Numbered from the stretch's first letter, positions 1 through 5,338 are shown. The stretch: DNA of 5,338 nucleotides from Anaerolineales bacterium (GCA_020853835.1 JADYYC010000481.1:1-5338); one strand, 5' to 3'. Program-made: numbers and translations. The notes: generated by a model from the sequence alone, not told the origin.

Positions 1-34
1 AGTCTCACAGACTTCGGAAGTCTATAGTATAGAC
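1..34. repeat. Cluster of overlapping short inverted repeats
   Basis: Three perfect hairpins share arms: AGTCT (1-5) with AGACT (9-13), AGACTT (9-14) with AAGTCT (18-23), and GTCTAT (20-25) with ATAGAC (29-34), each with a 3-nt loop. Neighbouring hairpins are mutually exclusive. The cluster may continue beyond the left edge. No gene is visible here and the role is unknown. Confidence 0.5.
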
Positions 35-61
35 AGCTTCGGCCCGATAAGCGGACCTCCC

Positions 62-82
62 AAGAAACTTCCTCAGTTTCTT
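62..82. repeat. 8-bp inverted repeat downstream of mutS (weak terminator candidate)
   Basis: AAGAAACT (62-69) and AGTTTCTT (75-82) are perfect arms around a 5-nt loop, about 106 bp beyond the mutS stop. On the mutS (minus) strand the stem is AT-rich and followed by GGGAGG in place of a T-run. It is a poor intrinsic terminator, although it is the tightest hairpin after mutS. Confidence 0.35.
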
Positions 83-187
83 CAAGATAGAATAGCGCCT
101 CGCGCTGTGGAGTTGTTCGCAATGACGGCCTCTGCTATTTCGAACTGATGTAGTATAGCATTCCAAAATCCGCCGGGGTTGGTGGGC

Positions 188-2782
188 TCACTTCCGGTTG
201 GCGAGGAATTTGCGCTGCCATTCGAACAGTTTATTCAGCGCTTCGATCGGAGAAAGCCCGTTTACGTCGATCCCTTCCAATTCGTTCAGCAACGGATTGG
301 TCTCGGGGAAGAGCGCCAACTGTTGGGCGGCCTGGGGATCGATCTTGACCGCCTTCCCGGAAGAGGCTTCCAGCGCCTTCAAAATCTCGCTTGCACGCTG
401 CACCACCGGTCTGGGCAGCCCCGCCAGTTGACCGACATGGATCCCATAAGAGCGGTCTGCGCCGCCCGGCACGATCTTGTGTAGAAAGACCACTTGCCCG
501 TCGGCTTCGCTCACCGCCACGTTGTAGTTGCGCACCCCCGGGAGCAGCTCGGCCAACTGGGTCAATTCGTGGTAATGGGTGGCGAAGAGCGTCTTCGAGC
601 GCAGGCTGGGGTGGTTATGGATGTATTCGATCACCGCCCAGGCGATCGAGACGCCATCGTAGGTGCTGGTCCCGCGCCCGATTTCGTCCAGGATCAGTAG
701 GCTCCTGGGTGTGGCATGGTGCAGGATGTTCGCCGTTTCGACCATCTCGACCATAAAGGTCGATTGTCCAGCATGGATCTCATCCTGCGCGCCAATGCGC
801 GTAAAAATTCGGTCCACCAGCCCCAATCGGGCGGAAGCCGCGGGGACAAAGCTGCCGATCTGCGCCATGAGCGTGATCAACGCCACCTGACGGATCAAGG
901 TGGACTTGCCCGACATGTTGGGACCAGTGATGAGGCGGATGCGCTCCCCCGGCTCGAAAATCACATCGTTGGGGACGAACCGCTCTCCGCTCAAGACCTG
1001 CTCGACCACAGGGTGACGCCCGTCCTTGATTTCGAGCAGGTCGTCGTCCACCACTTCGGGGCAGGTGTACCCGCCCAGGGCGGCGGCTTCCGCCAGCGCG
1101 GCCAGGGCGTCGAGCTGCGCCAGGGCGCGGGCGGTGGCGAGCAGCTGTGTTACAGAGCCAGCGAGTTGCGCGCACACCTCCTTGAAGAGGCGGGCCTCGA
1201 TCTCGTGAATACGCTCCTCGGCATTCAACACCAGGTTTTCATATTCTTTCATCTCTGGCGTGATGTAGCGTTCAGCGTTCACCAGGGTCTGCTTGCGGAT
1301 GTATTCAGACGGGATCATCTGCGTGTTGGCATGTGTGACTTCGATGTAATAACCGAACACTTTGTTGTAGCCAACCTTGAGCGAGCGGATGCCGGTGCGC
1401 TCGCGCTCGATGTTCTCCAGGTTCGCGATCCAATCCCGCGCGTGGCGCGAGCGCTCGACCACGCCATCCAACTCCGTCGAAAAACCAGCCCGGATAACCC
1501 CCACGTTCTGCAACGTGGCAGGCGGATCGTCCTCCATCGCCGCCTCCAACAATCTTAATTCGTTTTCGCACAACTGGAGGTCAGTCAGAAATGGAGCGAG
1601 GCCCGGCTGGTCCAGGTCCAGCGTCGCAAGCAAGCCGGGCAGGCGGCGCAAGGTTTCGCGCATGGATTCCAGATCGCGAGGTTGAGCCGTCCCTCCCAGC
1701 AGGCGGTTGACCAGGCGCTCCAGGTCGCCGAGAGGCTTGAGAGCGGCGCGCACCTCGGCCCGGCGCAGCCCATCGGCGTGGAACAAGGCTACCGCCGCCT
1801 GGCGGGTCCGGATGCGTTCCACGTCCAGGAGCGGCTTGCTCACCCATTGTTGGATCATGCGCTTCCCCATCGGGGTCACGGTATGGTCGATCACGCCCAA
1901 CAGAGAGCCTTTCACCGTCCCGCCGCGGATCGTCTGGGTCAGTTCGAGGTTGCGACGCGTGGATGCGTCCAGCACCATGAACTCGCTCAGGCTGTAGGTG
2001 CTCAGACCGGTCAACAAACCCAGCGCATCCGGCTGGGTCTGGGCCAGGTATTGGACGATCGCCCCGGCGGCTTGAACCGCAAGCGGTTTGCCGCGCAAGC
2101 CAAAACCATCCAGCGAACCAGCCTCGAAATGGCGCAGGAGCTCCTGCTGGCAGCGGCCCGGCTCGAAACGCCAGCCCGGCAAGGCGGTCCGGTGACCCTG
2201 AAAGCCATTAAGGATCTCCAGGGAATCGGGGTGGAGCAGCTCAGCCGGCTGCAAGCGCGCAAGCTCTGCCGCCGCAGCCGCCATCACATCTACCCCGTCC
2301 AACTCGGTCGCCGAGAACTCGCCGGTTGTGATATCCGCATAGGCGATTCCAGCCCGACCCTGCGCCCCGTCGTCAAGGGCGATCACCAACGCAGCCAGGT
2401 AGTTGTTCGCGTCGCCGGGCAGCAGCCCCGGCTCCACGATTGTGCCGGGCGTAACGACGCGCGTGACCTGGCGCGGGAAAATGCCGCGCAGCGGCTGCTC
2501 ACCTACCTGCTCACAAATCGCTACGTGATAACCGCGCTCGATCAGGCGCGCCAGATAATTCTCGGCGGCATGGTGCGGGATGCCCGCCATCGGCACGCGC
2601 ACACCCTTCGCAACGCTCCTCGACGTGAGGACAATATCCAATTCACGCGCCGTAGTTTCAGCGTCCTGATCAAACGTCTCATAGAAATCACCCAGCCGGA
2701 AGAATAAGATCGCATGGGGATACTGGCGCTTGATATCGAGGTATTGCTTGCGGATCGGGCTCACATCGTCGCTGGGCTTCAC
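188..2782 (-). CDS. mutS: DNA mismatch repair protein MutS
   Basis: MutS recognises mispaired and looped-out bases and, as an ATP-driven sliding clamp, recruits MutL in cytoplasmic mismatch repair. The 864-residue product is close to the family norm (about 850-880). Visible landmarks, in order: the N-terminal mismatch-reading motif F33-Y34-E35 inside GDFYETF (equivalent to Phe-X-Glu of E. coli MutS), then connector, lever and clamp regions including the conserved stretch GYNKVFGYYIEV from residue 471. The ABC-type ATPase follows, with Walker A GPNMSGKST at 620-628 (K626), the STFMVEM signature region, Walker B LLILDEIG with D699/E700, and the FATHYHEL histidine H736. The Phe-X-Glu motif marks it as MutS1, not the recombination-type MutS2. 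Near the C terminus, Q821-LALF-825 fits a beta sliding-clamp-binding pentapeptide, and a terminal SPIEALNKL segment resembles the family's oligomerisation tail. The start is GTG (2782-2780), supported by AGGTGA at 2787-2792; no better in-frame start lies just upstream. All motifs are intact and no mutL is adjacent in the window. Confidence 0.98.
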   Translation of the reverse strand: MKPSDDVSPIRKQYLDIKRQYPHAILFFRLGDFYETFDQDAETTARELDIVLTSRSVAKGVRVPMAGIPHHAAENYLARLIERGYHVAICEQVGEQPLRGIFPRQVTRVVTPGTIVEPGLLPGDANNYLAALVIALDDGAQGRAGIAYADITTGEFSATELDGVDVMAAAAAELARLQPAELLHPDSLEILNGFQGHRTALPGWRFEPGRCQQELLRHFEAGSLDGFGLRGKPLAVQAAGAIVQYLAQTQPDALGLLTGLSTYSLSEFMVLDASTRRNLELTQTIRGGTVKGSLLGVIDHTVTPMGKRMIQQWVSKPLLDVERIRTRQAAVALFHADGLRRAEVRAALKPLGDLERLVNRLLGGTAQPRDLESMRETLRRLPGLLATLDLDQPGLAPFLTDLQLCENELRLLEAAMEDDPPATLQNVGVIRAGFSTELDGVVERSRHARDWIANLENIERERTGIRSLKVGYNKVFGYYIEVTHANTQMIPSEYIRKQTLVNAERYITPEMKEYENLVLNAEERIHEIEARLFKEVCAQLAGSVTQLLATARALAQLDALAALAEAAALGGYTCPEVVDDDLLEIKDGRHPVVEQVLSGERFVPNDVIFEPGERIRLITGPNMSGKSTLIRQVALITLMAQIGSFVPAASARLGLVDRIFTRIGAQDEIHAGQSTFMVEMVETANILHHATPRSLLILDEIGRGTSTYDGVSIAWAVIEYIHNHPSLRSKTLFATHYHELTQLAELLPGVRNYNVAVSEADGQVVFLHKIVPGGADRSYGIHVGQLAGLPRPVVQRASEILKALEASSGKAVKIDPQAAQQLALFPETNPLLNELEGIDVNGLSPIEALNKLFEWQRKFLANRK

Positions 2783-2786
2783 TGGC

Positions 2787-2792
2787 TCACCT
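2787..2792 (-). promoter_or_regulatory. Ribosome binding site of mutS (decides the GTG start)
   Basis: On the minus strand AGGTGA lies 4 nt before the GTG codon at 2782-2780. The only ATG close upstream (minus strand, inside CCATGTGG) is in another frame and meets a stop after four codons, so the GTG is the best-supported start. Confidence 0.7.
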
Positions 2793-2837
2793 GTGCCACA
2801 TGGAAAATCGAGGCTATTTCATACAAAAGATAGGGCT

Positions 2838-2865
2838 ATTATAACCAAATCTCAGACAGCGTCAT
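2838..2865 (-). promoter_or_regulatory. Candidate sigma70/sigmaA-type promoter of mutS
   Basis: Read on the minus strand, a perfect -10 hexamer TATAAT (plus coordinates 2838-2843) is preceded at a 16-nt spacing by ATGACG (2860-2865), a 4/6 match to TTGACA. Transcription would start near 2831, giving a leader of roughly 48 nt before the GTG start of mutS. The -10 is strong and the -35 weak, which fits a moderately expressed repair gene. No SOS-type operator was recognised over it. The call rests on motif matching only. Confidence 0.55.
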
Positions 2866-2903
2866 TCCCTCGTGCGAACGAGTAGTTACAAGGGAGCAAT
2901 CCA
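2860..2903 (+). repeat. Possible degenerate dispersed intergenic repeat (CGTCATT ... GAGCAATCC type)
   Basis: The stretch opens with CGTCATTCCC and closes with GGGAGCAATCC, and contains CTCGT/ACGAG arms (2869-2873 and 2878-2882) and outer TCCCT/AGGGA arms (2866-2870 and 2891-2895). This resembles a type of intergenic repeat, with CGTCATTGCGAG and GAAGCAATC ends, that I recall as scattered through many bacterial genomes. A related minus-strand fragment CGTCATTGCGAAC lies at 116-128. The left end overlaps the proposed mutS -35. Identification is from memory of the pattern only. Confidence 0.3.
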
Positions 2904-2921
2904 ATAACCATACATATAGCA

Positions 2922-2941
2922 AAATTCTTCTAAGAGAATTT
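2922..2941. repeat. 7-bp inverted repeat upstream of the ATPase promoter (possible operator)
   Basis: AAATTCT (2922-2928) and AGAATTT (2935-2941) are perfect inverted arms around a 6-nt centre. The element ends 10 nt before the -35 hexamer of the ATPase promoter and is followed by an A-tract (2942-2948). It could be a binding site for a dimeric activator or repressor, or simply part of an AT-rich UP-like element. It does not match an operator that I can name. Confidence 0.35.
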
Positions 2942-2951
2942 AAAAAAACAA

Positions 2952-2980
2952 TTGTCATTTTGTTCTCATCGGACTATAAT
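2952..2980 (+). promoter_or_regulatory. Strong sigma70/sigmaA-type promoter of the sugar ABC ATPase gene
   Basis: TTGTCA (2952-2957, 5/6 to the -35 consensus) and TATAAT (2975-2980, perfect -10) are separated by exactly 17 nt, the optimal spacing. An A/T-rich tract (about 2936-2951, with seven As at 2942-2948) directly upstream resembles an UP element. Transcription would start near 2987, giving a leader of about 38 nt that contains AGGAG. The palindrome ACAATTGT (2948-2955) overlaps the -35. This is the best promoter in the window and implies high basal expression of the ATPase. Confidence 0.8.
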
Positions 2981-3010
2981 GTAGCCACTATATTCCCCGA
3001 AATGGACGAA

Positions 3011-3015
3011 AGGAG
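3011..3015 (+). promoter_or_regulatory. Ribosome binding site of the ABC ATPase gene
   Basis: AGGAG lies 9 nt before the ATG at 3025. The nearer upstream ATG at 3002 is out of frame and precedes the Shine-Dalgarno sequence, so 3025 is the start. The resulting N terminus (MASVTFDHITKRFG) matches the usual start of MalK/UgpC-type ATPases. Confidence 0.8.
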
Positions 3016-3024
3016 AAAAACCGA

Positions 3025-4125
3025 ATGGCAAGCGTTACTTTTGACCACATCACGAAGCGGTTTGGCGATGTCATCGCCGTAAACGACCTGAATATCGAGA
3101 TCGCCGACAAAGAATTCCTGGTGCTGGTTGGACCCTCGGGCTGTGGAAAGACCACGGCGCTGCGCTGTCTGGCCGGTCTGGAAGACGTCAGCGAAGGCCG
3201 CATTTTGATCGGCGACCAGGTCGTGAACGATATTGCGCCAAAAGATCGAGACATTGCGATGGTGTTTCAATCTTACGCGCTCTACCCGCACATGTCGGTG
3301 TTCGACAATATGGCTTTTGGCTTGAAACTGCGCAAGACACCCAAAGCAGAGATCAAGCGTCGCGTCGAAGAGGCCGCTCACATCCTCGGGATCGAACACC
3401 TGCTGGACCGCAAGCCACGTCAGCTTTCCGGCGGGCAGCGCCAGCGCGTTGCAGTGGGGCGGGCAATCGTGCGCGAGCCAAAAGTTTTTCTCTTTGACGA
3501 ACCGCTCTCGAACCTGGATGCCAAACTGCGCGTTGAAACTCGCGCCAATATCTCCAAGCTGCACCAGCAGCTCGAAACCACGTTTATCTACGTCACTCAC
3601 GACCAGGTCGAGGCGATGACCATGGCCTCCCGCATCGCGGTGATCAACAAGGGCCTGTTGCAGCAAATCGACACGCCCCAGATCCTCTACGATCGCCCCG
3701 ACAACCTGTTTGTGGCTGGGTTCATCGGCTCGCCGGCGATGAACTTCTTCCAGGCTCATGTGCGCAAGGACGGCGATAAACTGTTCATCGATGGGGGCAC
3801 CTTCTCGGTCAAAGTCCCCGATACCCGGAAAGACGCGTACATGGCTCACGTCGACAAACCGGTGATCTTTGGCATCCGCCCTGAAAACATCCATAACCCC
3901 GATTTCGCGCCGCCCAACATCGACGCCCAGCCTGTCGAGTGTACCATTGACGTCACCGAGCTGATGGGGAACGAGATCTTCGTCTACTTGAAGACCGGCG
4001 AAAACATCTTCGTGGCGCGGGTCGATCCGCGCTCGCACTACCACGTAGGCGATAAAGTGCAGGTGGTCTTCAATATGAACAACATGCACGTCTTCGACCG
4101 CGAATCGGAGGCGGCCATCCGCTGA
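3025..4125 (+). CDS. Sugar ABC importer ATP-binding protein, MalK/MsmX/UgpC family
   Basis: This is the nucleotide-binding subunit of a class I carbohydrate importer: a cytoplasmic homodimer that hydrolyses ATP to drive uptake through two membrane permeases fed by a sugar-binding protein. Its 366 residues match the MalK/MsmX/UgpC size. The ATPase domain (about 1-235) has Walker A GPSGCGKTT at 36-44 (K42), Q-loop Q82, ABC signature LSGGQ at 134-138, Walker B VFLFDEP with D158/E159, D-loop NLDAKLR at 163-169 and switch histidine H192. The family motif GFIGSPAMNF (from 232) leads into the C-terminal OB/TOBE regulatory domain with FGIRPENI. A small departure is D216 in QQIDTP, where relatives usually have Gly. 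No permease or binding-protein gene lies next to it, and it has its own promoter and terminator. It may therefore serve several importers, as MsmX does in Bacillus. The substrate cannot be read from the sequence; glycerol-3-phosphate (UgpC) and maltose (MalK) roles remain alternatives. Confidence 0.95.
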   Translation: MASVTFDHITKRFGDVIAVNDLNIEIADKEFLVLVGPSGCGKTTALRCLAGLEDVSEGRILIGDQVVNDIAPKDRDIAMVFQSYALYPHMSVFDNMAFGLKLRKTPKAEIKRRVEEAAHILGIEHLLDRKPRQLSGGQRQRVAVGRAIVREPKVFLFDEPLSNLDAKLRVETRANISKLHQQLETTFIYVTHDQVEAMTMASRIAVINKGLLQQIDTPQILYDRPDNLFVAGFIGSPAMNFFQAHVRKDGDKLFIDGGTFSVKVPDTRKDAYMAHVDKPVIFGIRPENIHNPDFAPPNIDAQPVECTIDVTELMGNEIFVYLKTGENIFVARVDPRSHYHVGDKVQVVFNMNNMHVFDRESEAAIR

Positions 4126-4151
4126 CGAGGTCACTTTGCAGGATCTACAAT
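4122..4151 (+). promoter_or_regulatory. Candidate gpmA promoter overlapping the ATPase terminator
   Basis: TACAAT (4146-4151, 5/6 to the -10 consensus) is preceded at an 18-nt spacing by CTGACG (4122-4127, 4/6 to TTGACA), which overlaps the ATPase stop codon. Start of transcription would fall near 4158, inside the left arm of the terminator hairpin. Such RNAs would therefore lack most of that arm and could not form the terminator. The match is moderate and untested. Confidence 0.4.
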
Positions 4152-4197
4152 CGGGTGTTTCAACCAGGGGACCGGTTCGAAACACCCGATTTCTTTT
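4149..4197 (+). terminator. Rho-independent terminator after the ABC ATPase gene
   Basis: AATCGGGTGTTTC (4149-4161) and GAAACACCCGATT (4179-4191) form a perfect 13-bp stem. The 17-nt interior can extend it with AACC/GGTT (4162-4165 with 4174-4177, leaving C4178 bulged). The T-rich run TTTCTTTT (4190-4197) follows directly. It begins 24 nt after the ATPase stop codon, so it ends that transcript. The gpmA start codon is only 9 nt beyond the T-run. Confidence 0.88.
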
Positions 4198-4206
4198 GAC
4201 CCGCTC

Positions 4207-4935
4207 ATGGCTTGCAAAACAGCTTATCACCTGATCCTGCTCCGCCACGGTCAAAGCCAATGGAACCGGGAGAACCGCTTCACGGGCTGGACCGATGTCA
4301 GCCTGACCGACCAGGGACATCAGGAGGTTCGCCGGGCAGCCGTCTTGTTGAAACAGGCGGGCATTTCATTCGACTTCGCCTGCACCTCCATCCTGTCACG
4401 CGCGGCCGAATCGTTGGCGATCTTACTCGAAGAAATGCGCCTCCCATCGACGCCGGTCGAGCACACTTGGCGGCTGAATGAGCGCCATTACGGATGCCTG
4501 CAAGGGCTGAACAAGGGAGACACCGCAAACCAGTTGGGGGATTCGTTGGTCAGGTTCTGGCGGCGGAGTTACACGGGCCGCCCGCCAGCCCTGGAATTTG
4601 ACGACCACCGCCACCCGCGCTTCGACCCCTTGTACGCGGGCTTATCGCTCGACTGCCTCCCAGCGACAGAGTCGCTCCAGGACACCGAGCGCCGGGTGCT
4701 GCAATACTGGGAGGCCGCCATCCAGCCGCTGCTCAGGGACGGTTCGAAAGTGTTGGTGTTAGCGCACGGGAACAGCCTGCGCGCCCTGGCGCGCTATCTG
4801 GAGCAAATCCCGCCAGCCCAGGTCCCCGCGCTTGACATCCCGACTGCTATCCCCATAATTTACCGGGCAAACCAGGAGTTCACCCGCTTTCAACGTTTAG
4901 ATCTCCCGCCTGGCGGCAGCGCGCCGCAGAGGTAG
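4207..4935 (+). CDS. gpmA: 2,3-bisphosphoglycerate-dependent phosphoglycerate mutase
   Basis: It interconverts 3-phosphoglycerate and 2-phosphoglycerate in glycolysis and gluconeogenesis through a phosphohistidine intermediate, in the cytoplasm. The 242-residue protein follows E. coli GpmA (about 250) almost throughout. It has the histidine phosphatase motif LLRHGQSQWN with the phosphoacceptor H14 beside R13, then ENRFTGW, the TSILSRA segment with R65, the acid/base glutamate E92 in LNERHYGCLQGLNK, and the second active-site histidine H187 in LAHGNSLRAL. The long insertion around LNERHYG and RFDPLY separates true dPGM enzymes from shorter phosphatase relatives. RHGQS replaces the commoner RHGES. 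The C-terminal tail is slightly short and ends in a low-complexity PPGGSAPQR. The start fits the family N terminus, but no Shine-Dalgarno sequence precedes it. It follows the ATPase gene by 81 bp with a terminator between, and its last 46 bp overlap the convergent membrane-protein gene. Confidence 0.95.
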   Translation: MACKTAYHLILLRHGQSQWNRENRFTGWTDVSLTDQGHQEVRRAAVLLKQAGISFDFACTSILSRAAESLAILLEEMRLPSTPVEHTWRLNERHYGCLQGLNKGDTANQLGDSLVRFWRRSYTGRPPALEFDDHRHPRFDPLYAGLSLDCLPATESLQDTERRVLQYWEAAIQPLLRDGSKVLVLAHGNSLRALARYLEQIPPAQVPALDIPTAIPIIYRANQEFTRFQRLDLPPGGSAPQR

Positions 4936-5338
4936 GCCGCCAGCAGCCCAAGCCCGGCGGTAATCACCCCGACATAGATAAAGATATCCCGCCAGAACCT
5001 CTCCGGGAACAGCCGGATCAGAGTGTCGCTCCATAAGAACATCCACGTGCCGGGCTCAAAGAACACGTTGTGAAAGGCGACGAAGAAAACCCCAAAGCTT
5101 AGCAGGACGATGACGATCACCAGGAGGATCAGCAAGGCCGAGACCAGCCCGCCGCGCCCCAACCCTTCGCGATAGGCTGCCCACCAACCGCCAAGCCGCG
5201 CCCACACCCCCAGCAGCACAAGTAACACAAGCGAAACCAGCCATACCGTCGTCGCATTCGAAAGCGCAATTTTTACGTCCACCATGTGGCGCAGCTCGCG
5301 CTCGTTATAGACCGGGCTGCCATCTTCAAAACGCAAAT
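4890..5338 (-). CDS. DUF1461 / TIGR01906 family integral membrane protein (5' end outside window)
   Basis: The C-terminal 148 codons of a membrane protein are visible; the reading frame is open to the right edge, so the true start lies beyond 5338. The first complete codon in frame is TTG and is probably internal. Conserved landmarks of the DUF1461 (TIGR01906) family are present: NERELRHMVDVK near the visible start, and FHNVFFEPGTWMF followed by LIRLFPERFWRDI. Three hydrophobic segments are visible, roughly TTVWLVSLVLLVLLGVW, GLVSALLILLVIVIVLLSF and IFIYVGVITAGLGLLAAYL. This fits the family's usual layout of about 210-230 residues with one further N-terminal helix, here missing. The molecular function of the family is not established. 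The tail ends in the basic GGRSKR. The gene converges on gpmA and overlaps its 3' end by 46 bp. Confidence 0.85.
   Translation of the reverse strand, partial: LRFEDGSPVYNERELRHMVDVKIALSNATTVWLVSLVLLVLLGVWARLGGWWAAYREGLGRGGLVSALLILLVIVIVLLSFGVFFVAFHNVFFEPGTWMFLWSDTLIRLFPERFWRDIFIYVGVITAGLGLLAAYLCGALPPGGRSKR
4910..4943. repeat. GC-rich inverted repeat at the gpmA / DUF1461 convergent overlap
   Basis: CTGGCGGC (4910-4917) and GCCGCCAG (4936-4943) are perfect 8-bp arms around an 18-nt centre, bracketing the gpmA stop codon (4933-4935). Neither side has a T-run, so it is not a canonical intrinsic terminator. It could still pause polymerase or protect 3' ends on either strand. Both arms are also coding sequence of the minus-strand gene (Gly/Ala codons), so chance is plausible. 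Confidence 0.35.

Larger units (their letters stand above)
1..187. other. Non-coding region downstream of mutS
   Basis: No credible coding sequence, tRNA or promoter-gene pair is seen here. The content is the inverted-repeat cluster at 1-34, the hairpin at 62-82, and three scattered TAG(T/A)ATAG octamers (25-32, 88-95, 151-158). A minus-strand CGTCATTGCGAAC (116-128) resembles the end of a dispersed intergenic repeat. Confidence 0.6.

Noticed and set aside
716..1558. 280-codon open frame on the plus strand within mutS
   Set aside because: It is antisense to the clamp and ATPase regions of mutS, whose motifs are intact. The composition is that of a shadow frame.
1682..2707. 341-codon open frame on the plus strand within mutS
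   Set aside because: It is a shadow of the mutS coding frame, rich in Arg, Gln and His, with no recognisable motif and no promoter or ribosome site of its own.
2874..2890. SOS/LexA-like site (GAAC ... GTT) upstream of mutS
   Set aside because: The half-sites are spaced 5 nt apart and the right half is incomplete, so it does not fit the GAAC-N4-GTTC form.
3002..3082. Possible 26-codon leader peptide starting at the ATG at 3002
   Set aside because: It has no ribosome site, overlaps the ATPase Shine-Dalgarno and start in another frame, and encodes nothing recognisable.
4149..4191. tRNA-like GGTTCGAAA in the ATPase-gpmA spacer
   Set aside because: It looks like a T-arm loop, but the flanking bases do not pair as a T stem and no acceptor, D or anticodon arms exist. 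The bases are explained by the terminator stem.
2974..4320. 448-codon open frame on the minus strand, antisense to the ATPase gene
   Set aside because: It covers the ATPase gene, its terminator and the gpmA start. Its composition (rich in His, Val, Asp, Arg) is that of antisense shadow frames over GC-rich genes, and no domain is recognisable. The plus-strand frame has all ABC ATPase motifs.
1..5338. A new multi-gene system such as defence, secondary metabolism or a mobile element
   Set aside because: All coding content is accounted for by four familiar families transcribed as separate or loosely linked units, with no sign of a cargo gene, integrase or terminal repeats.

Overview
The window holds four protein-coding genes that look like ordinary chromosomal housekeeping content: mutS (minus strand), a MalK/MsmX/UgpC-type sugar-import ATPase (plus), a cofactor-dependent phosphoglycerate mutase gpmA (plus), and the C-terminal part of a DUF1461/TIGR01906 membrane protein (minus) that runs off the right edge. 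I see no transposase, integrase, CRISPR array, toxin-antitoxin pair, tRNA or rRNA, and no new multi-gene system. The points worth a second look are in the short non-coding stretches.

Organism: the coding DNA is GC-rich, while the intergenic DNA is AT-rich. The promoters are of the ordinary sigma70/sigmaA type, and two of the three visible starts have Shine-Dalgarno sequences. MutS with a C-terminal clamp-binding motif, an MsmX-like shared sugar ATPase, dPGM-type GpmA and a DUF1461 protein together fit a free-living heterotrophic bacterium. A Chloroflexota (Anaerolineae-like) source is my best guess from how the proteins read, but it is inference and I could not run a search.

Layout: 1-187 is non-coding and rich in short inverted repeats. 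188-2782 is mutS, read leftwards from a GTG start. 2783-3024 is a divergent intergenic region with two outward-facing promoters, one for mutS and a near-consensus one for the ATPase, plus an inverted repeat just upstream of the latter. 3025-4125 is the ATPase. 4126-4206 holds a strong intrinsic terminator, with a candidate gpmA promoter overlapping its left arm. 4207-4935 is gpmA, whose 3' end overlaps by 46 bp the 3' end of the convergent membrane protein gene (4890 to beyond 5338).

How they relate: the four genes do not form one operon. MutS acts in DNA mismatch repair, the ATPase energises carbohydrate uptake, and GpmA acts in lower glycolysis/gluconeogenesis. ATPase and gpmA are co-oriented and both concern carbon metabolism, but the terminator between them suggests separate or only partly linked transcription.
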